From contig ONFR01000003.1 in NCBI GenBank assembly GCA_900317125.1, positions 124,001 to 188,000 of the forward strand: a DNA stretch of 64,000 nucleotides. Direction: 5' to 3'. This DNA is from an uncultured Bacteroidales bacterium (GTDB lineage: Bacteria > Bacteroidota > Bacteroidia > Bacteroidales > P3). The translations under genes and the position numbers were made by a program. The notes under the pieces were generated by a model. The model was given only the letters and a program-made list of their open reading frames with translations. It was not told the origin of the DNA and ran no database searches. Each line of letters opens with the position of its first letter. Position 1 is the first letter of the stretch. This document shows positions 35,026 through 46,419 of this stretch, in pieces.

Positions 35026-37243
35026 AGGCAGTCACATAGTATGCAGTGTCATCGTGTTGGGAGATTGTGAGGTACATGGTGTCAGTGCTCGGGCAATCAT
35101 CGTTGTTTGTATAATTATAGGTGTAGGTACCACTCTCGTTATAGATTACGTTATGCCATGTGTATTGCTCGCAAGCATCCTGGTGATAAGAGTTGTGAGT
35201 ACTGTTATTGATAGTTAAGTAGAGTGTGTCAACATTGGTGCAGGGTGAGCCCGGCTGAGAATGGTTGAAGGTATATGTTCCGGTTGATGTATATGTTGTG
35301 CCATTCCAGGAGTATCCATCGCAGGCTGTCACATAGTAAGCGGTGTCGTCATGCTGTGAGATAGTGAGGAGTAAGGTGTCGGTGCTGGGGCATCCATCAT
35401 TGTTTGTATAGTCGTAAGTATATGTACCGCTTTGTGTGTAGTTGACATCGTGCCATGTATATTGTTCGCAAGCATCTTGATGATAGGAGTTGTGAGTGCT
35501 GTTATTGATTGTGAGGTGGAGGGTGTCAGCGTTGGTGCAAGGTGAGCCCGGCTGTGTGTGGTCAAATATATATGTTCCGGTTGTTGTATAGGATGTGCCG
35601 TTCCATGTGTACTCGTCACAAGTTGTCACATAGTAAGCAGTGTCGTCATGCTGATTGATGTTGAGGTGGAGAGTATCTGTACTGGGGCAGCCATTGATGT
35701 TAGTATAGTCGTAGGTGTAGGTGCCGCTCTCATTGTAGTCGACATCATGCCAAGTGTATTGCTCACAGGCATCTTGGTGACTATGGTCAAATGTATATGT
35801 TCCGGATGCAGTATAGGCTGTACCGTTCCATGTGTACTCATCACAAGTTGTCACATAGTAAGCAGTGTCGTCATGCTGATTGATGTTGAGGTGAAGAGTA
35901 TCTGTACTGGGGCAGCCATTGATGTTAGTATAGTCGTAAGTGTAGGTGCCGCACTCATTGTATACGACATCATGCCAAGTGTATTGCTCACAGGCATCTT
36001 GGTGATAGGAATTGTGCGATCCGTAGTTAATTGTCAGGTAGAGGGTGTCGATGTTGGTGCAAGGTGAGCCCGGCTGAGAATGGTCGAAAGTATATGTACC
36101 AGAAGTTGTGAGTGTCGTACCATTCCAAGTATATTCATCGCATGCCGTCACATAGTATGCGGTGTCATCTTGTTGGGAGATTGTGAGGTACAGGGTATCA
36201 GTGCTCGGGCAATCATCGTTGTTTGTATAATCATAGGTGTAGGTACCACTCTCGTTGTAGTTTACATCATGCCATGTGTATCGCTCGCAAGCATTCTGGT
36301 GATAAGAGTTGTGGGAGCTGTTATTGATTGTTAGGTGGAGTGTGTCAACGTTTGTGCAAGGTGACCCCTGCTGTGTGTGGTCAAATGGATATGTTCCGGA
36401 TGATGTATATGTAGTGCCGTTCCATGTGTACTCATCGCAGGCGGTTATGTGGTAGGTTGTGTCGTCATGCTGGGTAATTGTGAGATGAAGGGTATCCGAA
36501 CTTGGGCAATTCTCGTTGTTTGTATAGTTGAATGTGTAAGTACCACTTTGGGTATAGTTGATTTCGTGCCAAGAGATTTGTTCACAGGCATCTTGATAGT
36601 ATGAGTTATGCGAGCCGTAGTTAATTGTTAGGTAGAGGGTGTCAATGTTGGTGCAAGTTGAACCCTGCTGTGTGTGGTCGAATGTGTATGTCCCGGATGT
36701 TGTATATGATGTGCCATTCCATGTGTATTCATCACAGGCAGTTACATAGTAAGTGGTGTCGTTGTGCTGACTGATGTTGAGGTGGAGGGTGTCCGAGCTC
36801 GGACACCCTTCGATATTTGTATAGTTGTATGTGTAAGTTCCACTCAAGTTGTAGTTTACATCGTGCCATGTGTATTGCTCACAGGCATCTAGGTGATAGG
36901 AGTTATGTGTGCCGAAGTTAATTGTTAGGTAGAGGGTGTCAACGTTGGTGCAGGGTGAGCCCGGATGAGAATGGTCGAAAATGTATGTTCCGGATGCTGA
37001 ATATATTGTGCCATTCCATGAGTATTGGTCGCATGCTGTTATGTAGTATGCAGTGTCATCGTGCTGTGATATAGTGAGGAGTAAGGTGTCAGTGCTGAGG
37101 CATCCATCGTCGTTTGTATAGTCGTAAGTATATGTACCGCTTTGAGTGTAGTTGACATCGTGCCATGTATATTGTTCGCAAGCAATGGTCGAAAGTATAT
37201 GTTCCGGATGTTGTATATGATGTGCCGTTCCATGTGTATTCAT
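34877..37243 (-). CDS. giant surface protein, repeat segment between junctions 34973 and 37185
   Basis: About 735 codons of repeats, eight A halves, including an in-frame truncation at 35780 where FDHS is joined straight to HQDACEQ. The out-of-frame tail of this open frame is identical to that of the next upstream segment, because the same ~85-bp block follows both junctions. Confidence 0.6.
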   Translation of the reverse strand: MNTHGTAHHIQHPEHILSTIACEQYTWHDVNYTQSGTYTYDYTNDDGCLSTDTLLLTISQHDDTAYYITACDQYSWNGTIYSASGTYIFDHSHPGSPCTNVDTLYLTINFGTHNSYHLDACEQYTWHDVNYNLSGTYTYNYTNIEGCPSSDTLHLNISQHNDTTYYVTACDEYTWNGTSYTTSGTYTFDHTQQGSTCTNIDTLYLTINYGSHNSYYQDACEQISWHEINYTQSGTYTFNYTNNENCPSSDTLHLTITQHDDTTYHITACDEYTWNGTTYTSSGTYPFDHTQQGSPCTNVDTLHLTINNSSHNSYHQNACERYTWHDVNYNESGTYTYDYTNNDDCPSTDTLYLTISQQDDTAYYVTACDEYTWNGTTLTTSGTYTFDHSQPGSPCTNIDTLYLTINYGSHNSYHQDACEQYTWHDVVYNECGTYTYDYTNINGCPSTDTLHLNINQHDDTAYYVTTCDEYTWNGTAYTASGTYTFDHSHQDACEQYTWHDVDYNESGTYTYDYTNINGCPSTDTLHLNINQHDDTAYYVTTCDEYTWNGTSYTTTGTYIFDHTQPGSPCTNADTLHLTINNSTHNSYHQDACEQYTWHDVNYTQSGTYTYDYTNNDGCPSTDTLLLTISQHDDTAYYVTACDGYSWNGTTYTSTGTYTFNHSQPGSPCTNVDTLYLTINNSTHNSYHQDACEQYTWHNVIYNESGTYTYNYTNNDDCPSTDTMYLTISQHDDTAYYVTACDEYTWNGTTFTTSGIYTCLRTIYMARCQLHSKRYIYLRLYKRRWMPQH

Positions 37244-39296
37244 CGCAGGCGGTTATGTGGTAGGTTGTGTCGTCGTGCTGGGCAATGGTGAGGTGCAGAG
37301 TGTCGGTGCTGGGGCATCCTTCGTTGTTTGTATAGATGTAGGTGTAGGTGCCATCGTGGGTGTATGTGCTGTCGTGCCAGGTGTATTGCTCGCATGCGTT
37401 CTCGCTGTATGATTGGTGGGTGCCCAGGTGGATGATGGCATGCAGGGAATAGATGGTGTCCCATAGGATGGGGTTATGAGTTGTGTCAAGGTAGTCTCCG
37501 GAGAGGGTGATGGTGTCGCCGCGCCAGGGGTAACTGTCGCAGGCGGTGACGGTGTCGGGGATGAGTATGTCGGGCATGGGTTGTATGGCACCTATGCTGG
37601 TACTGTCAACGCGTCGCAGCGAGCCTATCTGGTCGAGGCTGTCGGGGATGGGGTCATAGGCGAGGAGGGCGCCGGTGCGGTTGTCGCGCCATCCGGCGGA
37701 GCAGAGTCGGGCGGTGGTGGAGAGACCGGTGTTGTGTGCGGTGAGGATGCCGCCAGTGGCGGAGACACTGGTGGCGAGGGGCGGGAAGAGGGTGTGGGGG
37801 ACGCCGTTCACCGCTAGGACAGCGGGGATGGGCAGGCCGTTGGTGTCGGCATGTAGCTGGGGGAGGGCGACGAGGGCGTTGCCTTCGGCGTTGTCGAGGT
37901 TGGCGGGCGTGGCAGCCCATGCGTTGCCATAGGCAGACGCTGTTGTATTGCGGTGGATGTAGAGGTCGTTGGGTATTGAGTCGCCGAGGTTGCCATCGAA
38001 GAGGTTGTTGACGAGCTGCATGTCGCCGCCAAGGCAGGCTATCGCTCCGCCCAGACCGTAGGCCCCAAGGTTGCCGACGAAGGTGCTGTTAAGTATGGTG
38101 CTGATGCCGCTGGCGTTGTGGAAGAAGAGGGCTCCGCCCATGTCGGTCTGGTTGTGGTAGAAGGTGCAGTTGTTGGTGATGTGGCGTGTTTTCCCTTCCT
38201 GACAGAAGGCACCGCCGAGCCCCTGACGGGCATAGTTGCCGACGAAGGAGCTCTGGCTGAGGGTGACCCGGAGGGAGGTGTCGGCACCGGTGCTGTAGAC
38301 GGCACCACCTTTGCCGTCGGCGGAGTCGGCGCGGAAGAGGCAGTTGACGATATGGAGGGTGCTGCTGTTGGTGTAGACGGCACCACCCGAAGAAAAACGC
38401 CCGACGATAGTGTATGCACTATTGGTATCAAATTGGGTGTTTGTTATTGTAACCTGACTGGTGTTGACAGATAATGCTCCCCCGTTAATAGTGATTTCAT
38501 TTAAACCATTGGTGTCGATGTAGGCGTGGTTGTCGGCGAAGAGGCACCTGTCGAGGCGGCACAGGGATGTCTCGATTTTGACGGCCCCGCCATAGCAGTG
38601 GGCGTGGGCACGGGTGGCTACGGTGTTGTGACGGAAGCGCGTGCGAGCGATGGTCGAGGTGTCGCAGCCCGACATGCAGATGGCGCCACCATTCAAGGAG
38701 TGGTTGCCGGTGAACAGGCAGTCGGTGATAATGACCCGCGAGAGATTGGGCGGGTCGCTTCCGCAGTAGATGGCTCCGCCGCTGTGGGTGGCCTGGCAGC
38801 CGTTCAGCGTGCAGTGGCGCAGGGTGAGGAGGGTCTGGTAGCAGAGGATGGCTCCGCCTGGCCCCAGGGCATAGCCGCCCGTGATATTGAGGCTGTCGAG
38901 GGTGAGGGTGGCGTTTTGAGCGGTGAAGAGCTTGTGGGTGCCGCTGCCGGCGATGGTGACTATACCGCCACCGGGGCCGCGGTTGCGGCCGTTGATGGTG
39001 CAGACTGCATTCACGATGGCGGGGAGGGTGTCGGCGAGAAGGATGACGGGAGCACTCTGGCTGAGGTTGAAGGTGACCGTGGCAGGGGCGCCGCTGGCGA
39101 CGACATGGCGCAGGGCTTCGCGCAACGAGACGACTCCGTCGTCGGGGTCGACGGTGTCCAGCAGGGTGGTGACGACAACAGGACTGTCCCCCTCGGGCGG
39201 GTTGCAGGCGGAGGGGGTTGAGGCGTTGGCGGGCGTTGCGGGGAGGAGGAGCAGCGGGAGGAGCAAGGCCCAGAGGAGGTGTGCCGGGCGTTTCAT
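37089..39296 (-). CDS. giant surface protein, N-terminal segment: signal peptide, CSLREA motif and Pmp-like beta-helix
   Basis: The true start of the giant gene: MKRPAHLLWALLLPLLLLPA signal peptide, then VSLREALRHV (CSLREA-type motif) near residue 60 and about ten beta-helix turns with GGAI/GGAV/GGAL plus NCTF/FxxN motifs like chlamydial polymorphic membrane proteins (residues ~130-440). A connecting region ends with IGAIQPMPDILIPDTV; the first degenerate repeat TACDSYPWRGDTITLSG starts near residue 580. The frame leaves the repeat at 37185. The 39.3-37.5 kb part is clearly more GC-rich than the array. Confidence 0.85.
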   Translation of the reverse strand: MKRPAHLLWALLLPLLLLPATPANASTPSACNPPEGDSPVVVTTLLDTVDPDDGVVSLREALRHVVASGAPATVTFNLSQSAPVILLADTLPAIVNAVCTINGRNRGPGGGIVTIAGSGTHKLFTAQNATLTLDSLNITGGYALGPGGAILCYQTLLTLRHCTLNGCQATHSGGAIYCGSDPPNLSRVIITDCLFTGNHSLNGGAICMSGCDTSTIARTRFRHNTVATRAHAHCYGGAVKIETSLCRLDRCLFADNHAYIDTNGLNEITINGGALSVNTSQVTITNTQFDTNSAYTIVGRFSSGGAVYTNSSTLHIVNCLFRADSADGKGGAVYSTGADTSLRVTLSQSSFVGNYARQGLGGAFCQEGKTRHITNNCTFYHNQTDMGGALFFHNASGISTILNSTFVGNLGAYGLGGAIACLGGDMQLVNNLFDGNLGDSIPNDLYIHRNTTASAYGNAWAATPANLDNAEGNALVALPQLHADTNGLPIPAVLAVNGVPHTLFPPLATSVSATGGILTAHNTGLSTTARLCSAGWRDNRTGALLAYDPIPDSLDQIGSLRRVDSTSIGAIQPMPDILIPDTVTACDSYPWRGDTITLSGDYLDTTHNPILWDTIYSLHAIIHLGTHQSYSENACEQYTWHDSTYTHDGTYTYIYTNNEGCPSTDTLHLTIAQHDDTTYHITACDEYTWNGTSYTTSGTYTFDHCLRTIYMARCQLHSKRYIYLRLYKRRWMPQH

Positions 39297-39307
39297 GCCT
39301 AGGAGGG

Positions 39308-39682
39308 TCAGTAGGTCTTACTCCACACTTCGTCGATATAGGAGCCGCCAAAGTCGATGAAGACCCTCACCTCGATGGGGCCCTGGGCAGGGTCGGAGGA
39401 GCCGTCGAGCAGGGCATCGGCCATGCTGGCGAGCTTGAGGGTGATGGACCGCACGTCGCGCGGCGTGGTGTGCAACGCCCGCACGGTGTTGTCGTTGACA
39501 CGCTCGTAATAGCCAAAGAAGGTCTGCTGGAAGGCCCGCTCGATGTCGGTGACGGTGAGGTGCTTCTCCGCGACGGGCGCGTAGAGCTGCCAATAGACGG
39601 TGCAGTCGATGGTGTCGTCTTTCTTACACCCGACTAGGGTCAGCAGACTTAGGGCAAGCAGTATGCATAATGTCCGTTTCAT
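39308..39682 (-). CDS. small hypothetical lipoprotein upstream of the giant gene
   Basis: 124 residues from ATG 39682: MKRTLCILLALSLLTLVGC, lipobox Cys19. No family recognised. It lies 11 nt before the giant surface gene and 42 nt after the aldo-keto reductase gene, all on the minus strand, so it may be cotranscribed with the giant gene. A partner role in export or anchoring is a guess. An ATG at 39724 would give a proline-rich lead and no signal peptide, so it was rejected. Confidence 0.7.
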   Translation of the reverse strand: MKRTLCILLALSLLTLVGCKKDDTIDCTVYWQLYAPVAEKHLTVTDIERAFQQTFFGYYERVNDNTVRALHTTPRDVRSITLKLASMADALLDGSSDPAQGPIEVRVFIDFGGSYIDEVWSKTY

Positions 39683-39724
39683 GGGCTTGGGCTTTGGGGT
39701 CGGTGGTACGGCTACGGGTGGCAA

Positions 39725-40762
39725 TCACCCCTCAGGGTTGAGCTGCTCTTTGCGGCTCCAGTGCTCCATGAAGTCGGCATAGTTGCGCTTGAGGAGGTTG
39801 GGGGTGTCGAGGTTGTAGGGACAACGGCTGCGGCACTGCCCACAGCCCAGACACTTGGTGGTCTGCTGCATCTTGTCGTAGAACTCGTCGGTGAGATAGA
39901 CATTGTAGGGGGCGCGGCGCAGGAAGAGGTACATGCGGTTGCAGCTCTCGATCTCGATGCCGGCAGGACAGGGCTGGCAGTAGCCACAGCCGCGGCAGAA
40001 GTCGCCACAGAGCTCCTGGCGGTCGCGCTCGATGCGGGCACGCATCTCGTCGGTGAGCACGGGCGGGTTGTTCTGGAAGGAGATGAACTCGTCGAGCTCG
40101 CTCTCGCGCTGGATGCCCCAGATGGGTTCGACATAATCGAACTGGGCCAGGTAGGCATAAGCCGTGGCGGCATGGTTGATGAGGCCTCCGGCTAACCCTT
40201 TCATGGCGATGAAGCCCATGTCGTGACGATGGCATTTCTCCGCCAGGGCCTGCTCGTCGTCGCTGGCAAGATAGGAGAAGGGGAACTGCAGGGTCTCGTA
40301 TAGGCCACTGTCGATGGCTTCGTGCGCCACCGCCATGCGGTGGTTGGTGATGCCGATATGGCGCACCTTGCCCTGCCGCTGCGCTTCGAGCATGGCTTCG
40401 TAGAGGCCGGTGCCGTCGCCGGGCTTGGGACAGAAGGCGGGGTTGTGGAACTGGTAGAGGTCGATATAGTCGGTGCGCAACAGGCGCAGGCTGGTCTCTA
40501 ACTGGCTCCAGAAGTCTTCCACACGGGTGGCACCGGTCTTGGTGCTGATGATGACTTTGTCGCGCCGGTCGGCAAAGGCCGCCCCTAGCTTCTCCTCACT
40601 GTCGGTGTAGAATCGCGCGGTGTCGAAGTAGTACATTCCGTTGTCGAGGGCTTTGTGCAACAGGTGCACGGTCTCGGCAAGGGTGATGCGCTGGATGGGG
40701 AGGGCCCCAAAGCCGTTCTTGGGGACTATTAGCTCCGATTTTCCTAATCTTACTGTGGTCAT
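39725..40762 (-). CDS. aldo/keto reductase with C-terminal ferredoxin-type 4Fe-4S domain
   Basis: 345 residues. N-terminal AKR barrel: YFDTARFYTDSEEKLGAAF (catalytic Asp/Tyr region), VIISTKTG (Lys), IDLYQFHNP (His). The C-terminal 90 residues carry two Cys clusters, CRGCGYCQPCP and CLGCGQCRSRCP, for iron-sulfur binding. Such fused reductases are common in anaerobes; the substrate is unknown. Confidence 0.88.
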   Translation of the reverse strand: MTTVRLGKSELIVPKNGFGALPIQRITLAETVHLLHKALDNGMYYFDTARFYTDSEEKLGAAFADRRDKVIISTKTGATRVEDFWSQLETSLRLLRTDYIDLYQFHNPAFCPKPGDGTGLYEAMLEAQRQGKVRHIGITNHRMAVAHEAIDSGLYETLQFPFSYLASDDEQALAEKCHRHDMGFIAMKGLAGGLINHAATAYAYLAQFDYVEPIWGIQRESELDEFISFQNNPPVLTDEMRARIERDRQELCGDFCRGCGYCQPCPAGIEIESCNRMYLFLRRAPYNVYLTDEFYDKMQQTTKCLGCGQCRSRCPYNLDTPNLLKRNYADFMEHWSRKEQLNPEG

Positions 40763-40873
40763 TTTCTTGGGGCTTTTTTTAGTTTTTTCTAGATTTAATA
40801 GATTTTATAGATATTATAGATTTTATAGTTTCTTGTTATTCTTTTCTCTTTTTTCAATTTTCAATTTCCTTCT
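40763..40873. repeat. AT-rich intergenic tract with TAGATTTTATAG repeats
   Basis: Contains three loose copies of ATAGATTTTATAGAT and a CAATTTTCAATTTC stretch. No gene. It separates secA from the aldo-keto reductase gene. Confidence 0.5.
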
Positions 40874-44209
<3,336 letters not shown>

Positions 44210-44284
44210 TATCTTGTTTTCTTTTTTTGCTATGTTTTTGTACTACAATTTCTTTTAAGGTCTCGACACACGAAACCGAATTTG

Positions 44285-44292
44285 CAAAGATA
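44285..44292 (-). promoter_or_regulatory. Bacteroidota promoter for secA
   Basis: Minus-strand TATCTTTG with a TTTG (complement of 44311-44314) 18 nt upstream; 76 nt before the secA ATG. Confidence 0.6.
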
Positions 44293-44361
44293 CACAAAAA
44301 AATCCACAAACAAAAATCTGAGCGGAGCTTTAACGTTATTTGTAAAAGAATGGATATGAAA

Positions 44362-44395
44362 GCGAGGTGGCGCGGCAAAGGCCGCGCCACCTCGC
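44362..44395 (-). terminator. GC-rich hairpin after the PLP enzyme gene
   Basis: GCGAGGTGGCGCGGC pairs perfectly with GCCGCGCCACCTCGC around a 4-nt loop. It separates the PLP gene from secA. The T-run is weak. Confidence 0.7.
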
Positions 44396-44423
44396 AGAGA
44401 GTGCCGCTGTGGGCTGATGGGGT

Positions 44424-45629
44424 TTATCGGTTGCTCTCTTCGACGGACTCTTTGATGAGCTGGAAGGTGGCTTCGATGTCGTTGTCCAGACCCATGCTGA
44501 AGCGGATGAGGCCTTCGCTCATGCCCATCTCCTTCTGGATGTCTTCGGGCACTTCGGAGCTGGTGCTCTTGCCGCTGTTGCTGAAGAGGGTCTTGAAGTA
44601 GCCGAGGCTGACGGCGAGGTAGCCGACGCCCTTGCGCTGCATGATTTCCATGATGCGGCTGGCCTTCTCGGCAGTGCCCATGTCGATGCTGATCATGCCG
44701 CCGTAGCCGAAGCCTTCATTGCACATGCTGTTGAAGAGCTCGTAGTCGGGGTGCTCGGGCAGGCCGGGGTAGTTGTATTTGAATCCCACCTCTTTGAAAC
44801 GCTTGGCAAGGTACATGGCGTTCTCGCCGTGTTTCTTCATGCGGATGTGGAGGGTGTGGAGGTTCTTGTTGATGGAGGCGGAGCGCATGGGGTCCAGCAC
44901 GGGGCCGAGGAGCATGCAGGTGCCGGTGTTGACGTCGATGAGGCTGTTGATGTATTCAGCGGAGCCGCAGATGGCACCGGCCACACAGTCGTTGGTGCCG
45001 TTGACGTACTTGGTCATGGAGTAGACGGTGACGTCGGCGCCCAGCTGGCAGGGGCTGAAAATCATCGGGGTGAAGGTGTTGTCGACGATGAGCTTGGCAC
45101 CGGCGGCATGAGCCATCTTGCTCAGCTCGGGGATGTTGGCGATGCGGAGCAGGGGGTTGTTCATGGTCTCGGTGTAGACGACCTTGGTGTTGGGGTGCTC
45201 GGCGAGGGCTTTCTTCACAGCGTTGAGGTCCTGCATGTTGACGAAGGTGGTCTCAACATTGAATTTCTTGAGGTAGTTGGCCATGAAGGCGAAGGTGCCG
45301 CCGTAGGTTGTCATGGAGCTGACGATATGGTCGCCGGCCTTGACTTCGTGGATGAGGGCGGAGGTGATGGCAGCAAGGCCGGAACCGGTGACCCAAGCGG
45401 CCTCGGTGCCTTCCATGGCTGCGAGGGACTGGCAGAGGGCGAGGTTGGAGGGGTTCCAGTGACGGCTGTAGAGGAAGAAGCCTTCGGTTTCGCCGTGGAA
45501 GGTCTCGGTCATGAGGTGTGCCTCGGGGAAAGTGAAGGTTGCACTGTCGCAGATGGCGGGGTTCACGCCGCGGTTGGCATCGCGGCCGTCAACACGCTGG
45601 ATGGCTGTTGCGGGATCGAATTTTTTCAT
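44424..45629 (-). CDS. Cys/Met-metabolism PLP-dependent enzyme (probable methionine gamma-lyase or related)
   Basis: 401 residues, fold-type I PLP enzyme of the trans-sulfuration family. PLP contacts: GSGLAAI near residue 82, ETMNNPL (E154-N158), D183 in VDNTF, and the Schiff-base Lys207 in YSMTKYVNGTND. The family includes cystathionine gamma-synthase, beta- and gamma-lyases, O-acetylhomoserine sulfhydrylase and methionine gamma-lyase; the sequence alone does not separate these. The full-length gene is intact. The gap before it (45630-45714) contains TCCGACAAG-type repeats. Confidence 0.82.
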   Translation of the reverse strand: MKKFDPATAIQRVDGRDANRGVNPAICDSATFTFPEAHLMTETFHGETEGFFLYSRHWNPSNLALCQSLAAMEGTEAAWVTGSGLAAITSALIHEVKAGDHIVSSMTTYGGTFAFMANYLKKFNVETTFVNMQDLNAVKKALAEHPNTKVVYTETMNNPLLRIANIPELSKMAHAAGAKLIVDNTFTPMIFSPCQLGADVTVYSMTKYVNGTNDCVAGAICGSAEYINSLIDVNTGTCMLLGPVLDPMRSASINKNLHTLHIRMKKHGENAMYLAKRFKEVGFKYNYPGLPEHPDYELFNSMCNEGFGYGGMISIDMGTAEKASRIMEIMQRKGVGYLAVSLGYFKTLFSNSGKSTSSEVPEDIQKEMGMSEGLIRFSMGLDNDIEATFQLIKESVEESNR

Positions 45630-45663
45630 GATAATTTTATTGTTTTAAGTTGTTTGTTTTGTT

Positions 45664-45712
45664 GGCTTTTTTTGGGGGTCGGACTTGTCGGACTTGTCGG
45701 ACGGGTCCGACC
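45664..45712. repeat. GTCGGACTT tandem repeats forming a possible terminator hairpin
   Basis: CGGACTTGT is repeated and ends in CGGACGGGTCCGACC; GGTCGGA at the left can pair with TCCGACC at the right. On the minus strand this lies directly after the stop at 45715. Confidence 0.5.
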
Positions 45713-45714
45713 TT

Positions 45715-46419
45715 TTATTTGTATAATAGGAATATGGCGGGGCGCTTGTGGAGGATGGGAGGGTCCGTGAGCCACAGGCGCGCCATGCGTGTGCGGATGT
45801 ACTGTGTGGGCTGCAGGATGTCGCAGGCCACACAGATGCGCGTGGTGGGCATGAGGTGGGCGGCGAAGAGGTTGAGAAGCCTGTCGTTGCGGTAGGGAGC
45901 CTCGATGAAAATCTGGGTCTGGCTGTCGCGGTGGATGCGGGCTTCGAGGGTCTTGATAAGTGCCAGGATTTTGTTGCGGTCGACGGGCGGGTAGCCGTTG
46001 AAGGCGAAGTTCTGCCCGTTGAATCCGGAGGCCATGAGGGCGAGGAAGATGCTGCCAGGCCCTACGAGTGGCACCACTTCGATGCCCTGCCGGTGAGCCA
46101 TGGAGGTGATGAGGTTGCCGGGGTCGGCGATGCAGGGCAGGCCGGCCTCGCTCATCAGTCCCACGTTCTGGCCTTGTGCGATGGGGTCGAGGTAGTGGAC
46201 GATGTCGAGTTCGGCGGTGTGCTCGTTGAGCTCGTAGAAGGTGACATCGTCGATAGGAGTGTCGTAGCCCATGAGCTTGAGGTTGCGGCGGGCTGTACGG
46301 ATATCCTCAACAATGAAATAGCGGCAGGTGTTGAGCATCTCGCGGTTGTAGGCCGGGATGGAGAGGCTGGCAGGACCTTCGCCAATGGGGACGGGGAAGA
46401 GTATGAGTTTGGCGGACAT
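45715..46419 (-). CDS. SAM-dependent methyltransferase, RsmI/tetrapyrrole-methylase-like
   Basis: 234 residues. RsmI methylates 2'-O of C1402 in 16S rRNA. Family text: LILFPVPIGEG near the N-terminus, YFIVEDIRTARRNL, VGLMSEAGLPCIADPGN (SAM-binding GxGEAGxPxxxDPG), VPLVGPGSIFLALMASGF and FIEAPYRNDRLL. This is the shorter Bacteroidota paralogue lacking the C-terminal RsmI extension, so the exact substrate is uncertain. Its start overlaps the rluB stop by one base (TGATG). Confidence 0.8.
   Translation of the reverse strand: MSAKLILFPVPIGEGPASLSIPAYNREMLNTCRYFIVEDIRTARRNLKLMGYDTPIDDVTFYELNEHTAELDIVHYLDPIAQGQNVGLMSEAGLPCIADPGNLITSMAHRQGIEVVPLVGPGSIFLALMASGFNGQNFAFNGYPPVDRNKILALIKTLEARIHRDSQTQIFIEAPYRNDRLLNLFAAHLMPTTRICVACDILQPTQYIRTRMARLWLTDPPILHKRPAIFLLYK

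Larger units (their letters stand above)
29440..37480 (-). repeat. 29-copy tandem array of ~297-bp (99-residue) double repeat inside the giant gene
   Basis: Each unit has half A (DACEQYTWHDVNY..SGTYTYDYTN..GCPSTDTLHLTISQHDD) and half B (TACDEYTWNGTTY..SGTYTFDH....CTNVDTLHLTINNSTHNSY). Both halves share the pattern ACxxYxW-SGTYT-C-DTLxLxI, so the unit arose from a duplicated ~50-residue module. Two Cys per half suggest one disulfide each. Half A recurs at about 297-bp spacing from 29.55 to 37.39 kb. Units differ by scattered substitutions. The array is AT-rich compared with the gene's ends. Confidence 0.9.
28610..39296 (-). pseudogene. giant T9SS surface protein gene, interrupted by frame-shifting junctions (whole locus)
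   Basis: Read from 39296 to 28610 this is one roughly 3,560-codon gene split over several frames. Order: signal peptide; CSLREA-type motif; Pmp-like beta-helix with GGAI/GGAV motifs; a tandem array of 29 double repeats (see 29440-37480); an Ig-like segment; and a C-terminal type B T9SS domain. Expected product: a long surface fibre or adhesin exported by the Sec system and then T9SS. Frame shifts occur at 37185, 34973, 34725 and 33030, each at a truncated half-repeat; two further truncations (35780, 31668) keep the frame. A real phase-variable or decayed gene and a mis-assembled intact gene are both possible. The lipoprotein at 39308 lies 11 nt upstream. Confidence 0.75.

Noticed and set aside
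33021..37243. Separate genes for the middle parts of the giant repeat protein
   Set aside because: They have no signal peptide or own start; each edge is out-of-frame translation of the same repeats.
29440..37480. CRISPR-like array
   Set aside because: Periodic repeats are 297 bp long, coding, and without unique spacers of fixed size.
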